Below, piece after piece: positions 40,501 through 52,895 of a stretch of 64,000 nt of DNA; the stretch's first letter is position 1; each line of letters begins with the position of its first letter. Below the pieces are notes generated by a model. The model had not been told where the DNA came from, ran no database searches, and worked only from the letters and a program-made list of their open reading frames with translations. Source of the stretch: Hybos culiciformis (lineage: Eukaryota > Arthropoda > Insecta > Diptera > Hybotidae); contig OZ023273.1 of NCBI GenBank assembly GCA_964007475.1, positions 26,337,557 through 26,401,556 on the forward strand. The letters are read 5' to 3'. Position numbers and translations under genes: made by a program.

Positions 40501-43500
40501 TAACCTTTATAACAATTTTTGAATTTAAATGGTTGAAAATTAAACAGGTAAAAAATTTCACGTCACAGAATCGTAAAGAAAAAAAATGTACTCACTTTTA
40601 TATTTCAGGTCTTACAACGGTGACTGTGTTCTGAATAATGAGCAGTCTACTAATCAATGCCCTTCATGAATCCCTCATGAATAATAATGAGATAAAGATA
40701 AATATGAACTATTCTTTCAACTGGAAACTTTTTTTTTGTTTTTTTTTATTTTATTATAAATAAAAAATATTTCGATAGTGTCAAAACAAAATTAAAATTT
40801 GCAAGAGAAATATTTATTAATTGTTATTAATTGACATTACATCAAAAAACTGACATTACATCAAAAAATGTTATCTCGAAATTCAAATGGACGTAAAATA
40901 ATATTTAATTTTAATTTTGATTAAATATTTTTAAAATAAAACTAAAAAAAAAATTTGATTTGGCAGTAGATACGTAATTTTCTTTGCATCGCTAATTTTT
41001 GCTTCTGCGATCTGAGTTTCGTATCCTACAATTTTGTGATTTTTAATTTTTGTTTTAATTAAATAATACGGACTTTTTCTCATAGGTCCCCATTATAAAA
41101 ATATTTGACTTGGTAATTTTTGACATTAAATTTTAACCACATATTTTATAAAGAATATATTAATTTTAAAAACTTCTCTGGCTATTATTTTCTTTTCCTT
41201 ACTGACAAATTCTGGTTAGAAATATTTTTTTTTACAGTGTGTTAATGATATTTTTGATATTATATATTGGCATGTATTTATATTTATTTATTCGCATGTT
41301 GAATCCAAAAATCGTTTATTAATATTTATTATGAGGTTTATTAATGCTGATGAATAAATTGAAAATGAGGAAAAAAAAGTTTTCCCTTTTTTTTTCCATC
41401 TTCCATCACCTGGATAATTTCACATAAAATAATTTTTTCATAACATATTACGGTCTATATACATATATAAATATATACATATTTGTATTTTTTGGTTATG
41501 CTACAAAAAAATGTTATTGTAAGACAATGAAAATTTTTTTTTACGTATATACACCAATTTATTATTCTTTAAAACAAAGTCATGTTCCTCTGGTGAGAAT
41601 TTCATTAGGATTGGAATTTTTCACGAAATTCGTAATTTTTTTTTTTTAGGTCACAGAAATTTCAAAATGGTAAATGTATGTTAACGTTTTATGTTAACGT
41701 AAACAACATAAGACATTTTCATCAAAAAATATACGAAAAAAAAAATATTTTAAATTTAATTAAGAAGAAATTTTCGGTTATACTTTTAAAACAATGAAAA
41801 TAAAAGATCAGATTTGAAGAGAATTTTAGAATATAATTTAGATAGATCTACGGATTTCGAATGTGAAAGTCTGTTTTGGGTTTAATTCCGACAATTGATG
41901 TAATTATATAAATTTAAATTGCCAATTAAAATTAAGTGCTTTGTGATTTTTTAAAAGAAGTAAGAAGAAAGAACTTGACGGAATAAATTTGTATTCTCAA
42001 TTTTTTGAAAATAATTAATTACATACATATTAAAATGTATATTTCTGAGAAATCAACGAATATAAAACATTATTATTTTTTATTTTCCATGAATGTTTAG
42101 AAATTTTATCTTTTCTACTAATTTATTTCAATTTAAATTCAATTTCATTTTTATGTTTTTCTATGATAATTTTATTTCTTTTTATATAAATAAAATTTAA
42201 AAGAGTTTTATGTAAAGTTAATAAGACAAAATTTATCTACGTAAGTACAGTAATTTATGGAAAAAATTTTTTTTTTATTTTTTAATACTTTGGACGTAGA
42301 GATGATGTGAAATTTAAGAAATCAGTTTTCAAGGTTAAAAATTGTTTATACATTAATTTCATTATGAATTTGACGTGCTGCTTTGAACACCTTTTTTTTA
42401 TCATCTTTTATCAGGCCACATTTTTCATAAATATTTTACAAATGAAGGGAAAATTTTTTCTGTTTGGTACCAAATTATTTAAATTTTAAATACATAACAT
42501 AATAAAATTAAATATTATATTTTATTATTATATTTTATTATTAAATTTTGTTTTTATAAAAAAAAAAAGCAGTGGGCAATCAATTTGTTAAAAATTTGAA
42601 TTTGATGTTTTGTATTATTATGCTATAATGCTGAAATATCAACTTCTAGCATTATTACCACTCTTGTTTGTAAACTATTTTTTTTACATGATCATGAAAT
42701 ATGTTTCGATATTTGTTATTTCAACCTGAAAGAAAAATTTCTTATATATTGACAGTCATCATAGTCTTGGGTAGCTTTAAAATTAAAACTCATAAAAATA
42801 AAATACTAAATAAATGTTAGCAGTTATTTCTTAAACTCCCTTATAATAGTATAAATATTTGTGTAAAATTTTTGTTTTCACAAGAATTGTATCGACAACA
42901 GATAAAATAAAAAAAAAAAAAAATAAATATTAAAATTTATATTTATAATCATAAAAATTGATTTGACTTATTCAGAAAAAAAAATGAAAATTAAATATCA
43001 TAAAAGGTTTCTTTATAATTACATATCCTAAGATCATAAAAAATTATTTCCTAGAATAATTATATTTGTGGGCACATCAATATAATAGCTAAAGTTCTAA
43101 ATAAACTGAAGGAAACTTGGGTTCATAAAAATAAAAAAAATAAAAAAAAAATCAAAAAGAAGGGAAAATAAAATCGTTTCCTAAAAGATATGCAAACAAT
43201 TTTTATTGCTTCTGAAATTCTAAAATATCCAAGAATTTATGTTATGTACATTGTACACAAAATATCAAAAATATCAAAAATATTGTTTTTTTTTGTATTT
43301 TTATCTTATCATATTATTTGGTTGAAAAATAGGAATTAATTAAAATTTTTTAATTGAAAATGAGTGTTAAGTGCTAATGGATTTTTTATTTGAAATAGAA
43401 TGGCGGAGATCTTTAATAAAAATCATATTATTTAGTATTTTTTTTTTTTTGAAACTATATATATCTTATCATTTTATAAGAAAGAAAACCCTTTTTTACA

Positions 43501-45244
43501 TATAAGATATGGAATTCTTTTTAATTAATATTAGATATTATAAAAGAATGTTTAAACTATTTTTCCTGAGATATACAACTATATAATTACTAATGAAAAC
43601 ATTATCTTAGATTAGTATCAAACAAATATTAATTATTTTCAGAATTGAAATATTTATAGAATTTGTTTTTATTATATTCAATAACCAATAACCATGTCTT
43701 TAATCTTTTTCATAATATGGTTTAACTTTAAACAGTATAACAAACAATGGTTAAACATAAATGTATACTGGTGTACAAATTAATAGCACCGGTCAATTCT
43801 CACAGTTTTCATTATGTTTTAAGTTGTTATATGATATATGTACATTTAGAAGGAAAAACTCTAATAATATCTTTTTTTTTAAGTTAAAAATTGAAAAAAA
43901 AAATTATTTTCCATGGCTCACATTTCTACTTCCAAAAGGGGCAATTATATGTATACATGGATAATTCTAGTACTCTGAATTTTGTCGCTGCAATGCGTCA
44001 AAAATATTTATTGAAAATGAGTCAAAAATATTTGTTGAAACACATGTCAAGAATTTAGTTTGTATATTTTCAACGAACGTCACAGCCACAAATTGTTAAA
44101 ATTATCCACATGCATCATTCAATTGCCTTTGAACTGGAACATTATATTTGTAAATATCTGCGACTATAGTCATTAAAAAACTTAAAATATTAACTTTAAA
44201 AAAATAAATTGAATTCAATGAATTGAAAATATGTATATTTTAGATAATTAATTAAGTGCAACAGCTGTTTAGTTCTAAATAGTATAATTTCATTAATTAT
44301 TTTATTATTTCCTTGTTTCATTATTTATTATGAATAAAAATTCATTTTTCTCATGTATAAAGATTTTGAAAAGAGTAATGCATAAATAATTGAAGAAAAT
44401 AGAATCGCATAAATCCCTTATTGCCTTTGCTAGTCTAAGTTTCATATTTTTACTTAAACTGACAATTTTCTTTAGGTTGATGAATTTATTGCTTTCACAG
44501 AATGTGTATATCCAGTAAATACATAAAATTATGGAAATATAATAAAAAAACATGATAAAAAAATAAAAAAATAAAAGAAAACAGTGTTGGAACCAAAATA
44601 ATATAAAGTAAACAAAAACTTTTTTAAAAGTTTTTGACAGATAAATTAATTTAAGAGGCAGTTTCTTTTGATTGATTTCTAGAACTTAAGAATTTGATTT
44701 TGATATTTTGTACATTATTGTGTTATTTTTTTTTTTTTTTTTCAAATTTCCATTAAAAGGAAAACTTAATGATTATTACTTTATGTTCAAAATATCTTTC
44801 TCTATAATGGAATTACTTAAAGGCACAATCATGATTTAAATAACTAGCTATAATAAAATTTTAATGTTATATTTATGTATATTAAATGTTGAAGAAAAAC
44901 AAAAATAAAATAAAAGGAATAACGATTTAAATGAAAATGGGATAAACATTCTATAATTTTTTTTTTTATAATATTAACCTAAATTTTAATAAATATAATA
45001 GAAATTTATATTTAGTTATAGATATTTTGAAAATGACCTCTAGTTATGAATAGAAAGTAATATTTCGAAAAATTTGTTATAATAATGTTGCTATATTTTT
45101 AACAATATTTGCACTCATCTGTAGGCCTAATTATTTACATACACAGTTATATGTGAACAAGGAAACACGACAATCAAATTTATTTCCAAAGTTTTATAAC
45201 ATATATTTTTATAATTTGAGAATAAACTGTCTACTTTTTAATAA
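37509..45244. other. Mostly empty AT-rich stretch with a possible Tc1-like end
   Basis: No host gene seen. It contains the possible Tc1-like terminus near 43765 and a 19-bp tandem duplication (unit TGACATTACATCAAAAAAC) at 40832-40868. Other open frames here are low-complexity Phe/Ile/Lys reads. Confidence 0.5.
43765..44120. mobile_element. Possible Tc1-like transposon remnant, one end only
   Basis: TATACTGGTGTACAAATTAA followed by TAGCACC (43765-43790) resembles the terminal repeats of insect Tc1-like elements from memory. The following 300 bp are slightly richer in G+C and include a near-duplicate GTCAAAAATATTTATTGAAA / GTCAAAAATATTTGTTGAAA pair at about 43998 and 44021. No matching inverted end and no transposase motif were found, so the right boundary is arbitrary. 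Confidence 0.25.
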
Positions 45245-45638
45245 TGCCTTGTTCAGACAACGACTAAATCATGATTTCGTAATCGTGATTTGCGTAGATA
45301 ATCATACTTTGAAAACCTGTGTGAACACGATTATGAACGAAAACAAAAAAGTAAACAACATGAAAGCAAACAAAATAAAAACATAAATACTCAAATTTTT
45401 TTTTATTTTGTAAATAAAGAAAATATGTCAAAAATAAAAGTCAAAAATAAGTAGGAATGAGTGGAAATGAGTAACATGGATGGTAAAAAACTATAAACTC
45501 ATCCCTGAAATTTTTCATGATTTTCGATAATCATGATTTGCGATGACAATTTTTTTGTATGAGCAAATTATGAAAAAAAGAATGATAATCACAAAAAGTA
45601 AGATTATCATGATAAGATTTCATTGTCTGAACAAGGCA
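45245..45638. mobile_element. MITE with TAA target duplication, PIF/Harbinger-like
   Basis: A 394-bp non-coding element. Its ends are inverted: TGCCTTGTTCAGACAA at 45245-45260 and its exact complement at 45623-45638, with the next four bases matching at two positions. TAA lies immediately outside both ends (45242-45244 and 45639-45641), the TWA duplication typical of PIF/Harbinger elements. Subterminal ATCATGATT/AATCATGATTTGCG phrases recur near both ends. It carries no transposase. The superfamily is inferred from the duplication alone; another group with three-base duplications is possible. Confidence 0.75.
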
Positions 45639-45641
45639 TAA

Positions 45642-46176
45642 CATATAAAAATAATCAATTGAAAGCCGAATTTAATGTGAATAAATTAAACATTGCTTTT
45701 TGAGAACTATAAAGCTCGTTAAAGCTTCATAAAAAAATACAAAATTACAAAAATCAGAAAATGTCCACATTTTTTTTTCTTTTCGCATTTAAAACCAACT
45801 TTTAAAAAGATCCCTCTCCATCAGAACAATATACAATTAAGTAAACACTTGTAAATTTTTGGAAAATGACGCAATCATGTTGGTGCAGAGATAATTGGAA
45901 AAAAAATGTTGACATAAATTTTAAATTAAAATTTAAGCGTACCTACTATATAAAAGAAAAAAAATTTTTTAGTTCCCAATTTTTCTCAATATTATATGTG
46001 TCATTGTCATACATCAAACTTATGATGTCCTTGTAAATGCGAAATTTCTCTTGATAATAAGTTATTTACAATCATCCAGTGACATTAAATATTCGATATT
46101 ATTAACAATCGGATATGTAATAAAAATAAAATAAAATTTAATAAATCTTTTTTAATAAAATTTCTTATCAAATTAT
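45642..46176. other. Gene-free AT-rich spacer
   Basis: Short spacer between two mobile elements; nothing recognised in it. Confidence 0.5.
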
Positions 46177-46184
46177 GGTTTAGC

Positions 46185-46961
46185 TAGGGTTGCCAGAAGT
46201 CCCGGTTTTCCGGGATTGTCCCGGTTTTCCGTGATTGTCCCGGTTTTCATGTCGTTTCGTGACGTCCCGAAAAAGGTTCTCGGGACGCTCAATTGTCCCG
46301 GTTTAACATTTTTGACCAAAAAAAAATTAATACATTTATAAAAAATGTGCCACTTTTTTCAGGTTATGTTACACTTTGCTTTCATTTTTCTAATTCTCGA
46401 TCCTACATTACATCAATCCAGCCTATAAAGATATTGCAGGGTAGTATTTGTTTATTTATACATTTTTGTTTTTGTTTATTTAACTGCAAGACTTGGCTGG
46501 AATTTGGCTGGTACCAATTTTTGTTAGTTAGCATCTTTTATTTATAAAATTTGGTTTACTAATTTCATTTTATATATTATTAGATTTATTTTATACCTTC
46601 AAGTTCAAGCATGCCAAAGAGAAAGTGCCAATTTATAAAAAAGGCAAAATTGATACGGAAGCGTATTGTAGACATTGCAATTCAAGTTTTAGTAAAAGTC
46701 ATGGTTTATCCGACATTAAAAATCACATTCAAAGTCAGAAACACAAATCTGCAGTTGCTTCGGCAAGTAAATTAAATGAATATTTATATTTTTTGTTCCT
46801 AATTTGAGTTATTAATTTTAAGATATTATTTAATTACGTACTTGACCTTGTTACCATTTTTTTATATTTATATTAAATAAAATATTTTTTTAATAAATTT
46901 TATTAATTTTGTAAAAAAATTCTTTTTGTCCCGGTTTGTAGTGGGAAAATCTGGTAACCCT
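46185..46961 (+). mobile_element. hAT-like non-autonomous element carrying a BED-type zinc finger fragment
   Basis: The ends are inverted: TAGGGTTGCCAGA at 46185 and, on the complementary strand, TAGGGTTACCAGA ending at 46962, 12 of 13 matching. The 8 bp outside each end are GGTTTAGC (46177-46184) and AATTTAGC (46962-46969), six of eight identical, as expected for a decayed hAT target duplication. Just inside the left end, a 19-bp unit beginning GTCCCGGTTTTCCG is repeated about 2.5 times (46199-46250), and GTCCCGG recurs near the right end. The interior encodes one zinc finger but no hAT catalytic or dimerisation region, so the element is internally deleted. Confidence 0.78.
46584..46807 (+). 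pseudogene. BED/C2H2 zinc finger fragment of a hAT-like transposase
   Basis: A frame starting after a TATTAG acceptor-like site reads ..YTFKFKHAKEKVPIYKKGK, then the finger CRHCNSSFSKSHGLSDIKNH followed by IQSQKHK, and ends AVASASKLNEY before running into unrelated hydrophobic codons and a stop. Cys-x2-Cys and His-x5-His ligands with the GLSDIKNHI..KHK core are typical of the N-terminal DNA-binding finger of hAT and related transposases. A second frame over the same stretch opens with ATG and MPKRKCQF (46611), also a common start in this family, so a one-base frameshift may separate start and finger. No start codon is certain and a functional product is doubtful. Confidence 0.65.
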
Positions 46962-46969
46962 AATTTAGC

Positions 46970-49900
46970 AAAGGTGTTAGGCGTCTGTCCATTCCTAGAT
47001 ACCCTTTTCGAAACCCTGATTTCACATGTGGAACAGTGTTCAATTCTCCTATATCATTTAATTTAATTGTCAGTAAATCACTTGTTGTTTACATTAGTTA
47101 AGAAAATGACTACTATCATGTTATATTCTTATTAATTTTTGATAAATTCCCTTTTAGCTCTGGCGGAATTAAAAGCATTACAAATTCTGTTAATTCCCAA
47201 AATAACTATAACATCTCTGTAGCTTCGTTATATTTCTGTCATCAATACAAAGTTTCGAAAGTCGTTTATTGAATTGTACGCCACAACCTCAACCCTACAC
47301 TGCATGCATACATATTTATGTATATTTAATAAAGTAAAATCGTTAATAATAAACAATGAAGTGTTAATTTTCTTTTCATAACACATTATTTTTGCTATTT
47401 CAATTTTTTTGTTAATAAAATTTTCATTTTGAATATCACTGGGATCATGGACTGTTAATATTTTGTATACGAGGTAAAGAAATTTTAATAACAAGAATAA
47501 AAAAAATAATAATAATGAAATAAAACTTCAAAATGAAATTAAATACAAAAAACCTATAAATAAAAAATAATGGTAAAAAAAAAAAAGAAAAATTATTTTT
47601 TATGGCATTTCATCAAGTTTATTTATTTTTGGTTTTTTTTTTCCTCTTCTTGTTGTTGTTGCTTTTGTTTTACATGTTTGAAAAACCAAACTACATAACA
47701 AAAACATTAAAAACATAAAAACAAAAAAAAAAAAGAAATGGAAATACAAACAAAAAAATGCAAAAATGAAAAAAGTTAACAAAAATGTAAAAAAAATCAT
47801 CAGATTCTTTTTTCATTTTTTTTTTTATTTTTATTTTTTTTCCAACGATAAAGTCAAAGAAAAAAAAAATTGAATAAAGTGCACAACTACCATTCAAATA
47901 ATGATTATGAAAATTTAGTGCATTCGAGCATAACACAGTTGAAATCATTAAAAAGCGATTATCCTTCAAATTGCATTTTTGAAATCTCCACAAATTTTTT
48001 TTTTGTTTTTTAGTTTATATTACACGTATTTTTTTTTGTTTATTTTAAGTGAATATTTCTGTTTAATTTAAATTTTTAAGTGTTGTTTTATTTTTTAGAT
48101 CAGTATTAAAATTTGCGCTTTAAATCAGCAATTTAATACATAAAATTGTGTATGAATGATATAAAACTGATTATCGATGAACTTGTAAACATTAATTAAT
48201 GAACTACAGACATTGATATTAAAAAATTATTTAAACTTATAAATATGCCAATACTTAATAGAGAAATTCGAAGTTTAAAAATATAGTTTGGAGAAAAAGA
48301 AGCTTAAAATTGTTGTGATTTATTAATTAATAGGGCTTTTAAATCAAATATAATAAAACATAATTAAACATAATTTTACAATCATAATTAAACTGAAAAT
48401 TTCACTACTTGCATTTAAAATTAATTAAAACCAAATAAAAATTAAAAATTAGAATTAAATATTTTTTTATATGATTTTTTAAAGAAAGATATTAGTTAAT
48501 CTTTTTTTTATAGTTTTTATTCCGTCCCATATAATTCCGTCCCATACTAAAATAAAATATATAACTTTGATTTTGATCGTTTAAAAAATTCTTAAAATAT
48601 AGGTTATCTTGTTCATTTTCAGCCAATCTAAAGAATGAGATTTTTCAGTTACGGATTTGGGAATTAGAAGAATCGGTCAAGAATCTTACTAACTTTTATA
48701 TATAAAAAAATAAAAAAAATTTATAAAAGTTAGTATCAGCGTAGATAGATAATAATTAGGGGAACATTTAAAAAATATCACGGATTGTGTCCAAAAAATC
48801 GAGCTTAGCAAGAAGGGCGTTTGACTTAAAAGTTAATTTTTGAGATAATTGTATATTTGGAACAGTGTAAATATTTTTAAATCCGTTTTTTGAAAAATAT
48901 TTTTTATAGCTCTAAATGACTTAAAAATGCAATAACATTGAGCATACCATGAAAATGTTCTAAAATAAAAACCGGAAAACTCCAATATCTCAAAACTATC
49001 AAAATAGATTTATGTTCTTCTTGCTTAGTGTGAGGGTAATACTGCTGAATAGTTTATATAGATTTGAATACTATTTTGTTAATATCATAAAATTTTTTTT
49101 TTAAGAATTCAAAAAATACTCAAAATTTACATTAAAAATTTATTAGCACAAAACTTTTTGTAATCCGACACTAAAAATCAAAATTGCCTTTATAATAGTT
49201 GAATTTTTTTTCCTTAATCACTAATAATTTTATAATTGCTTTTCTGCAATTTTTTTTTTAATTGCACCGTATTTTAGAAGAGATTTTACCTATATAAAAT
49301 TTATACCATGAAATTCACTTGTTTAAATGTCACTAACAAACAAATTTCATCTACACTGAATGGATATTCTTTTTTTAATGACATTAATATTTTTTCATTT
49401 TGATTTTTCTTTACCTTATCTGAATAAAACTACAAAATAGAAAAACACAACGTGTGTATGTTTGCATTGTATGTACAATGTGCATTTGTAGATTCAAATT
49501 AACATAAATTCGCAATATTTGGGTGTTAAAATTTTCTGAAAGTTGTGTACAATAGAAAATTTAATACAAATTTTGTTTAAATTTATTAATACGTTACTTC
49601 GCGTTTACAAAATGCTTCAGATATTTTGTAGGATCTATGAATTTTAGCTTTAAATAAATATTGTTATTTAAAACAATATCGAGTTAAATTAGAAAATATT
49701 TATTGTTAGTTAGAGGTATTTTGTTATTTCTAAAATATTCAATAGATTCATGATTAATGCAGTAGCAGTAGGCACATACATTTTATTTTTTATTTAGATA
49801 TCGCAAAAGATAAACTATTATAGTTTATCTTTAAAAAAATGTTTTTAGTGTTACTATAGTACTACCCACTTGCACTTAATGTTAATTTTTTCTAATAGTT

Positions 49901-50995
49901 AAATTCTTATACAATGTTAGCTTATACATGTATTTAGTACTAAAACTTTTAATATATAAAAGAAATTTCTGTATATTATTTTAAGTAAAGTTTTTTTTGA
50001 GATAGTTTCAATTTATTAGCAGATATTAAATTTTTTTTTTAATATTTTTGAAATTTTAATCTATTTTTAATTACCCTATGTGTACATGAATATTTTTTTA
50101 AGACTAAAATAAAATTAGTTAAAAATATTATTTAACAAGTTATTATAAAAAATTACTGTATGCATAGTGCGTGCAGACGATTGATAGCTTCTTGTGTAAT
50201 TTTAATAAATAATGTCGAAAATATTGCATTCCTTCAATTTAAATTCGTCAAATAAGACTTATAACAAAGTTTAATGAGAAATTGTATAAAGTTTATAGAT
50301 AATTTTAATGCACTCTTTTCAAATAATGTTCTATTTGTCAAGATGTCTAGAAACATGAAAAAAATAGAAATCTTATAAATTTTGAGAAAATAATGCAAAC
50401 CTGATATACTATATTAAACGAGTTATTTAAACAACGACAAAAACATATTTAAACTTAACGTTCACAGCATAAAAGAAATGTACATGAAAATTTATTAAAG
50501 ATAAAATTACACAATTCTAATTATTTATATCAATATCCAATCAGTAGAGCAGGTATGATATAATGAATTAGGATCTAATCGACATAAGAAACTTGTATGC
50601 AAATAATTGTTAAAAATAATATTAAAATGTTTATATAAACTGGACTACATAGAATGTATATATAAAACACATGATAGAAAAAGAGATTTAACCGGACAAG
50701 AAGGATATAGCCCAAAGACTCCGGGCTTAGTATTCATTATCAAAATTTTATTAAAAGAGATATTGAAGTATATATAACTTAAAAGATGCAAAAAAAAAAA
50801 TTTGTTGTTATTTTTAATTAAAATTAATTTATAATTAAAAAACTTTTTAGTTCTACAACAGTTTTTTATCAATTACATAATTAAAACTTTTTTAATTATG
50901 ATTATGATTTAAATTTAAAACATAACAAAAATATTAGCTTATCGTACGTGTATAAAATGAAATGGTTGTACACTATTTTTTTAAAATTAAAGTTA
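46970..50995. other. Gene-free AT-rich stretch
   Basis: No gene recognised. It includes a 15-bp duplication (ATTCCGTCCCATA-like, 48519-48547) and a very homopolymer-rich block at 47480-47870 that creates long Phe/Lys reading frames on both strands. Confidence 0.5.
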
Positions 50996-50997
50996 TA

Positions 50998-51522
50998 CAG
51001 GGTGCTTAAGTAAAGCGTAAAGTGACTTACGGGGGGGCCGTTTTAAATTTTTTGACTTAAGTCAATTAAATTAGTGTAACTTTTAAAATACTTGTTGGAT
51101 TTTTTTCTCAGAAAATAGTAGATGGATTTTTGGTTTTTTTTCTGCATTTGATAGTCACAGATCTTACCTTTCCAAAATGATTGAAAATCAATCCACTATC
51201 TTCTTAGACACTCTGAGTTTTAGAAAAATGTTGTTCAAAAAAAATTTTGTTTTTCGTGGTCCTGAATTTTTTTCTCAAAGACTACAAGACTTCCGGGCAA
51301 GTGTAACACATTTTCTGGAAGGTCTCAGTAATACCTTTCCAACAAGCAATACCTTTCCAACAAAAACCCAACGAGGGTTAAGAAAAAAACCCAACAAGGG
51401 TTAAGAACTTACCCTAATTTAAAGTACTATCGACCAAGTGTTTTTCGACAGAAATTCATTTGAAAGTTTTGTCTGATAATTGAATACGCCCTAAAGTATC
51501 GTCAGCCTTTACTGAAACACCG
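50998..51522. mobile_element. Possible mariner-like MITE
   Basis: The left end CAGGGTGCTTAAGTAAAG at 50998 and the reverse complement of the right end, CGGTGTTTCAGTAAAGGC at 51522, are similar after a two-base gap, and each is preceded by TATA, consistent with a TA target duplication. Near the right end are two short tandem repeats: AATACCTTTCCAACAAGC at an 18-bp period (about 51330) and AACCCAACRAGGGTTAAG at a 23-bp period (51365 and 51388). No transposase segment is recognised; the open frame across 51177-51404 shows no domain. Confidence 0.5.
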
Positions 51523-51524
51523 TA

Positions 51525-52486
51525 TATAGAAATATAATATTATGTAAAAAATATATTTATTAATTAATTAGCTAAATATAACTTTGTTAAATGTTATTTT
51601 TATAAATAAAATCATTAAAATGTATTCGCATTCAAAGAAATATTCCAATTATTCCCAGAGAGGAATGAAAAATAAAATCTGTAAAATATGTTTAAATTTT
51701 TTAGAAGTCAGTCCTATTTTTGGTTCAAAATTGTCGTAAATTCTTTGGTGAAGTGGAATATCAAACACATGATTGGTTCAAATAAGCGTATTAGAATGAA
51801 AAATTATCGAAGAAAAAATGCGACGCGTTATATATCTTATCATTATATTTGTCTTTTTACAGTATTCTTTTTACAGTATTCGGACGGAATATCTCCACAA
51901 TTATCCTTTTAATTAACTATAATTAATATTAAAATTTTTCTTTTATTTTCATGTCTTAAATAATTTTATATTCAATCTAAATAATAAAGCTGAAATCGTT
52001 TAAAGCGTTCTTATTTCGTGATTCGTAAATACATTTTCTGATATTTGCAGTTAATTCGTTACCATCCCTTTATTTTAGTTCTGAATTCAAATATTAAAAA
52101 CATCTTATTTTAGATGTCGGCAACTAAACTTACACAATAACATATTGTTTTATTGAATATCAAAAAATTAAATAATATATTTGTAAAACAAACTAGCTTT
52201 AAGAACAAATAAAATAATTTTTTTTTTCTCGCATAGACTAACTTACATAGAAGATATCCCTCACTTTCATCATTTTCTTTGTTTCATTCTGTTTTCTTTT
52301 TTTTTGTCCCAAAAGAAACATCAGTCAGCAAGATAACGACAAAAAAAATAGAATAAAATAAAAAAACAAGTGGGCAAAAACTAATTGAGATATCGTCTCC
52401 GATTTATATTTAAGTATAAAAATATTGAATCACCTTTCATCAAAAGATGGATGTTTTTAAGAGATTTTATAAAATTTGCAATATTG
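51525..52486. other. Gene-free AT-rich spacer
   Basis: Nothing recognised. An open frame of 74 codons at 51688-51912 has no domain, signal or repeat and is not supported. Confidence 0.45.
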
Positions 52487-52895
52487 CACTGAAAAAATAC
52501 ATTTAGCTGCGGCAAATATTTTCTGTATATTATATTATATTATATGGTGTTATCAAAATTTTCTTTTTGTCCATAGCGAGGAAAAATACTTAATAGTTTT
52601 ACTTTTTAGTATATAATATGTTCATATGATTATAGCAATATTTGTTATAAAAATTTCAGTAACTCATATTGTATAAAAAAATATTTATTCTCAATTATTT
52701 TGCGCTAGAAAAAACTATAAAAATTATAATTTTCGAGTAGAAAATTTTGCTATAATTCATTTTCTATATGCTTTTGAAAGCGTTATTATGTATTCAAATA
52801 ATAAATGGAAGATTTTGAGCACATACTACCTTAAAATCTAGCAATTTTAGTTATAACTTTATAGGTAATCCATAATGGAAAATTCTGAACTGTTG
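52487..52895 (+). repeat. Dispersed repeat with CACTGAAAAAA end, copy C
   Basis: The longest copy of the family. It starts CACTGAAAAAATACATTTAG at 52487 and contains TTTTCTGTATATTATATT, the GCGAGGAAAAATACTTAATA block, AGTTTTACTTTTTAGTATAT, AAAAATTATAATTTTCGAGT and GTTATAACTTTATAGGTAAT. These align in the same order to the minus strand of 4587-4925. The right end (AATTCTGAACTGTTG) is a weakened form of the TTTTCAGTGTGG end of copy A. It is non-coding. Confidence 0.65.

Noticed and set aside
45153..45386. 77-codon open frame
   Set aside because: It crosses the left boundary of a MITE with clear inverted ends and has no domain.
47600..47993. Phe-rich open frames on the minus strand, up to 100 codons
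   Set aside because: They read poly-A/poly-T tracts; composition explains both the length and the residues.
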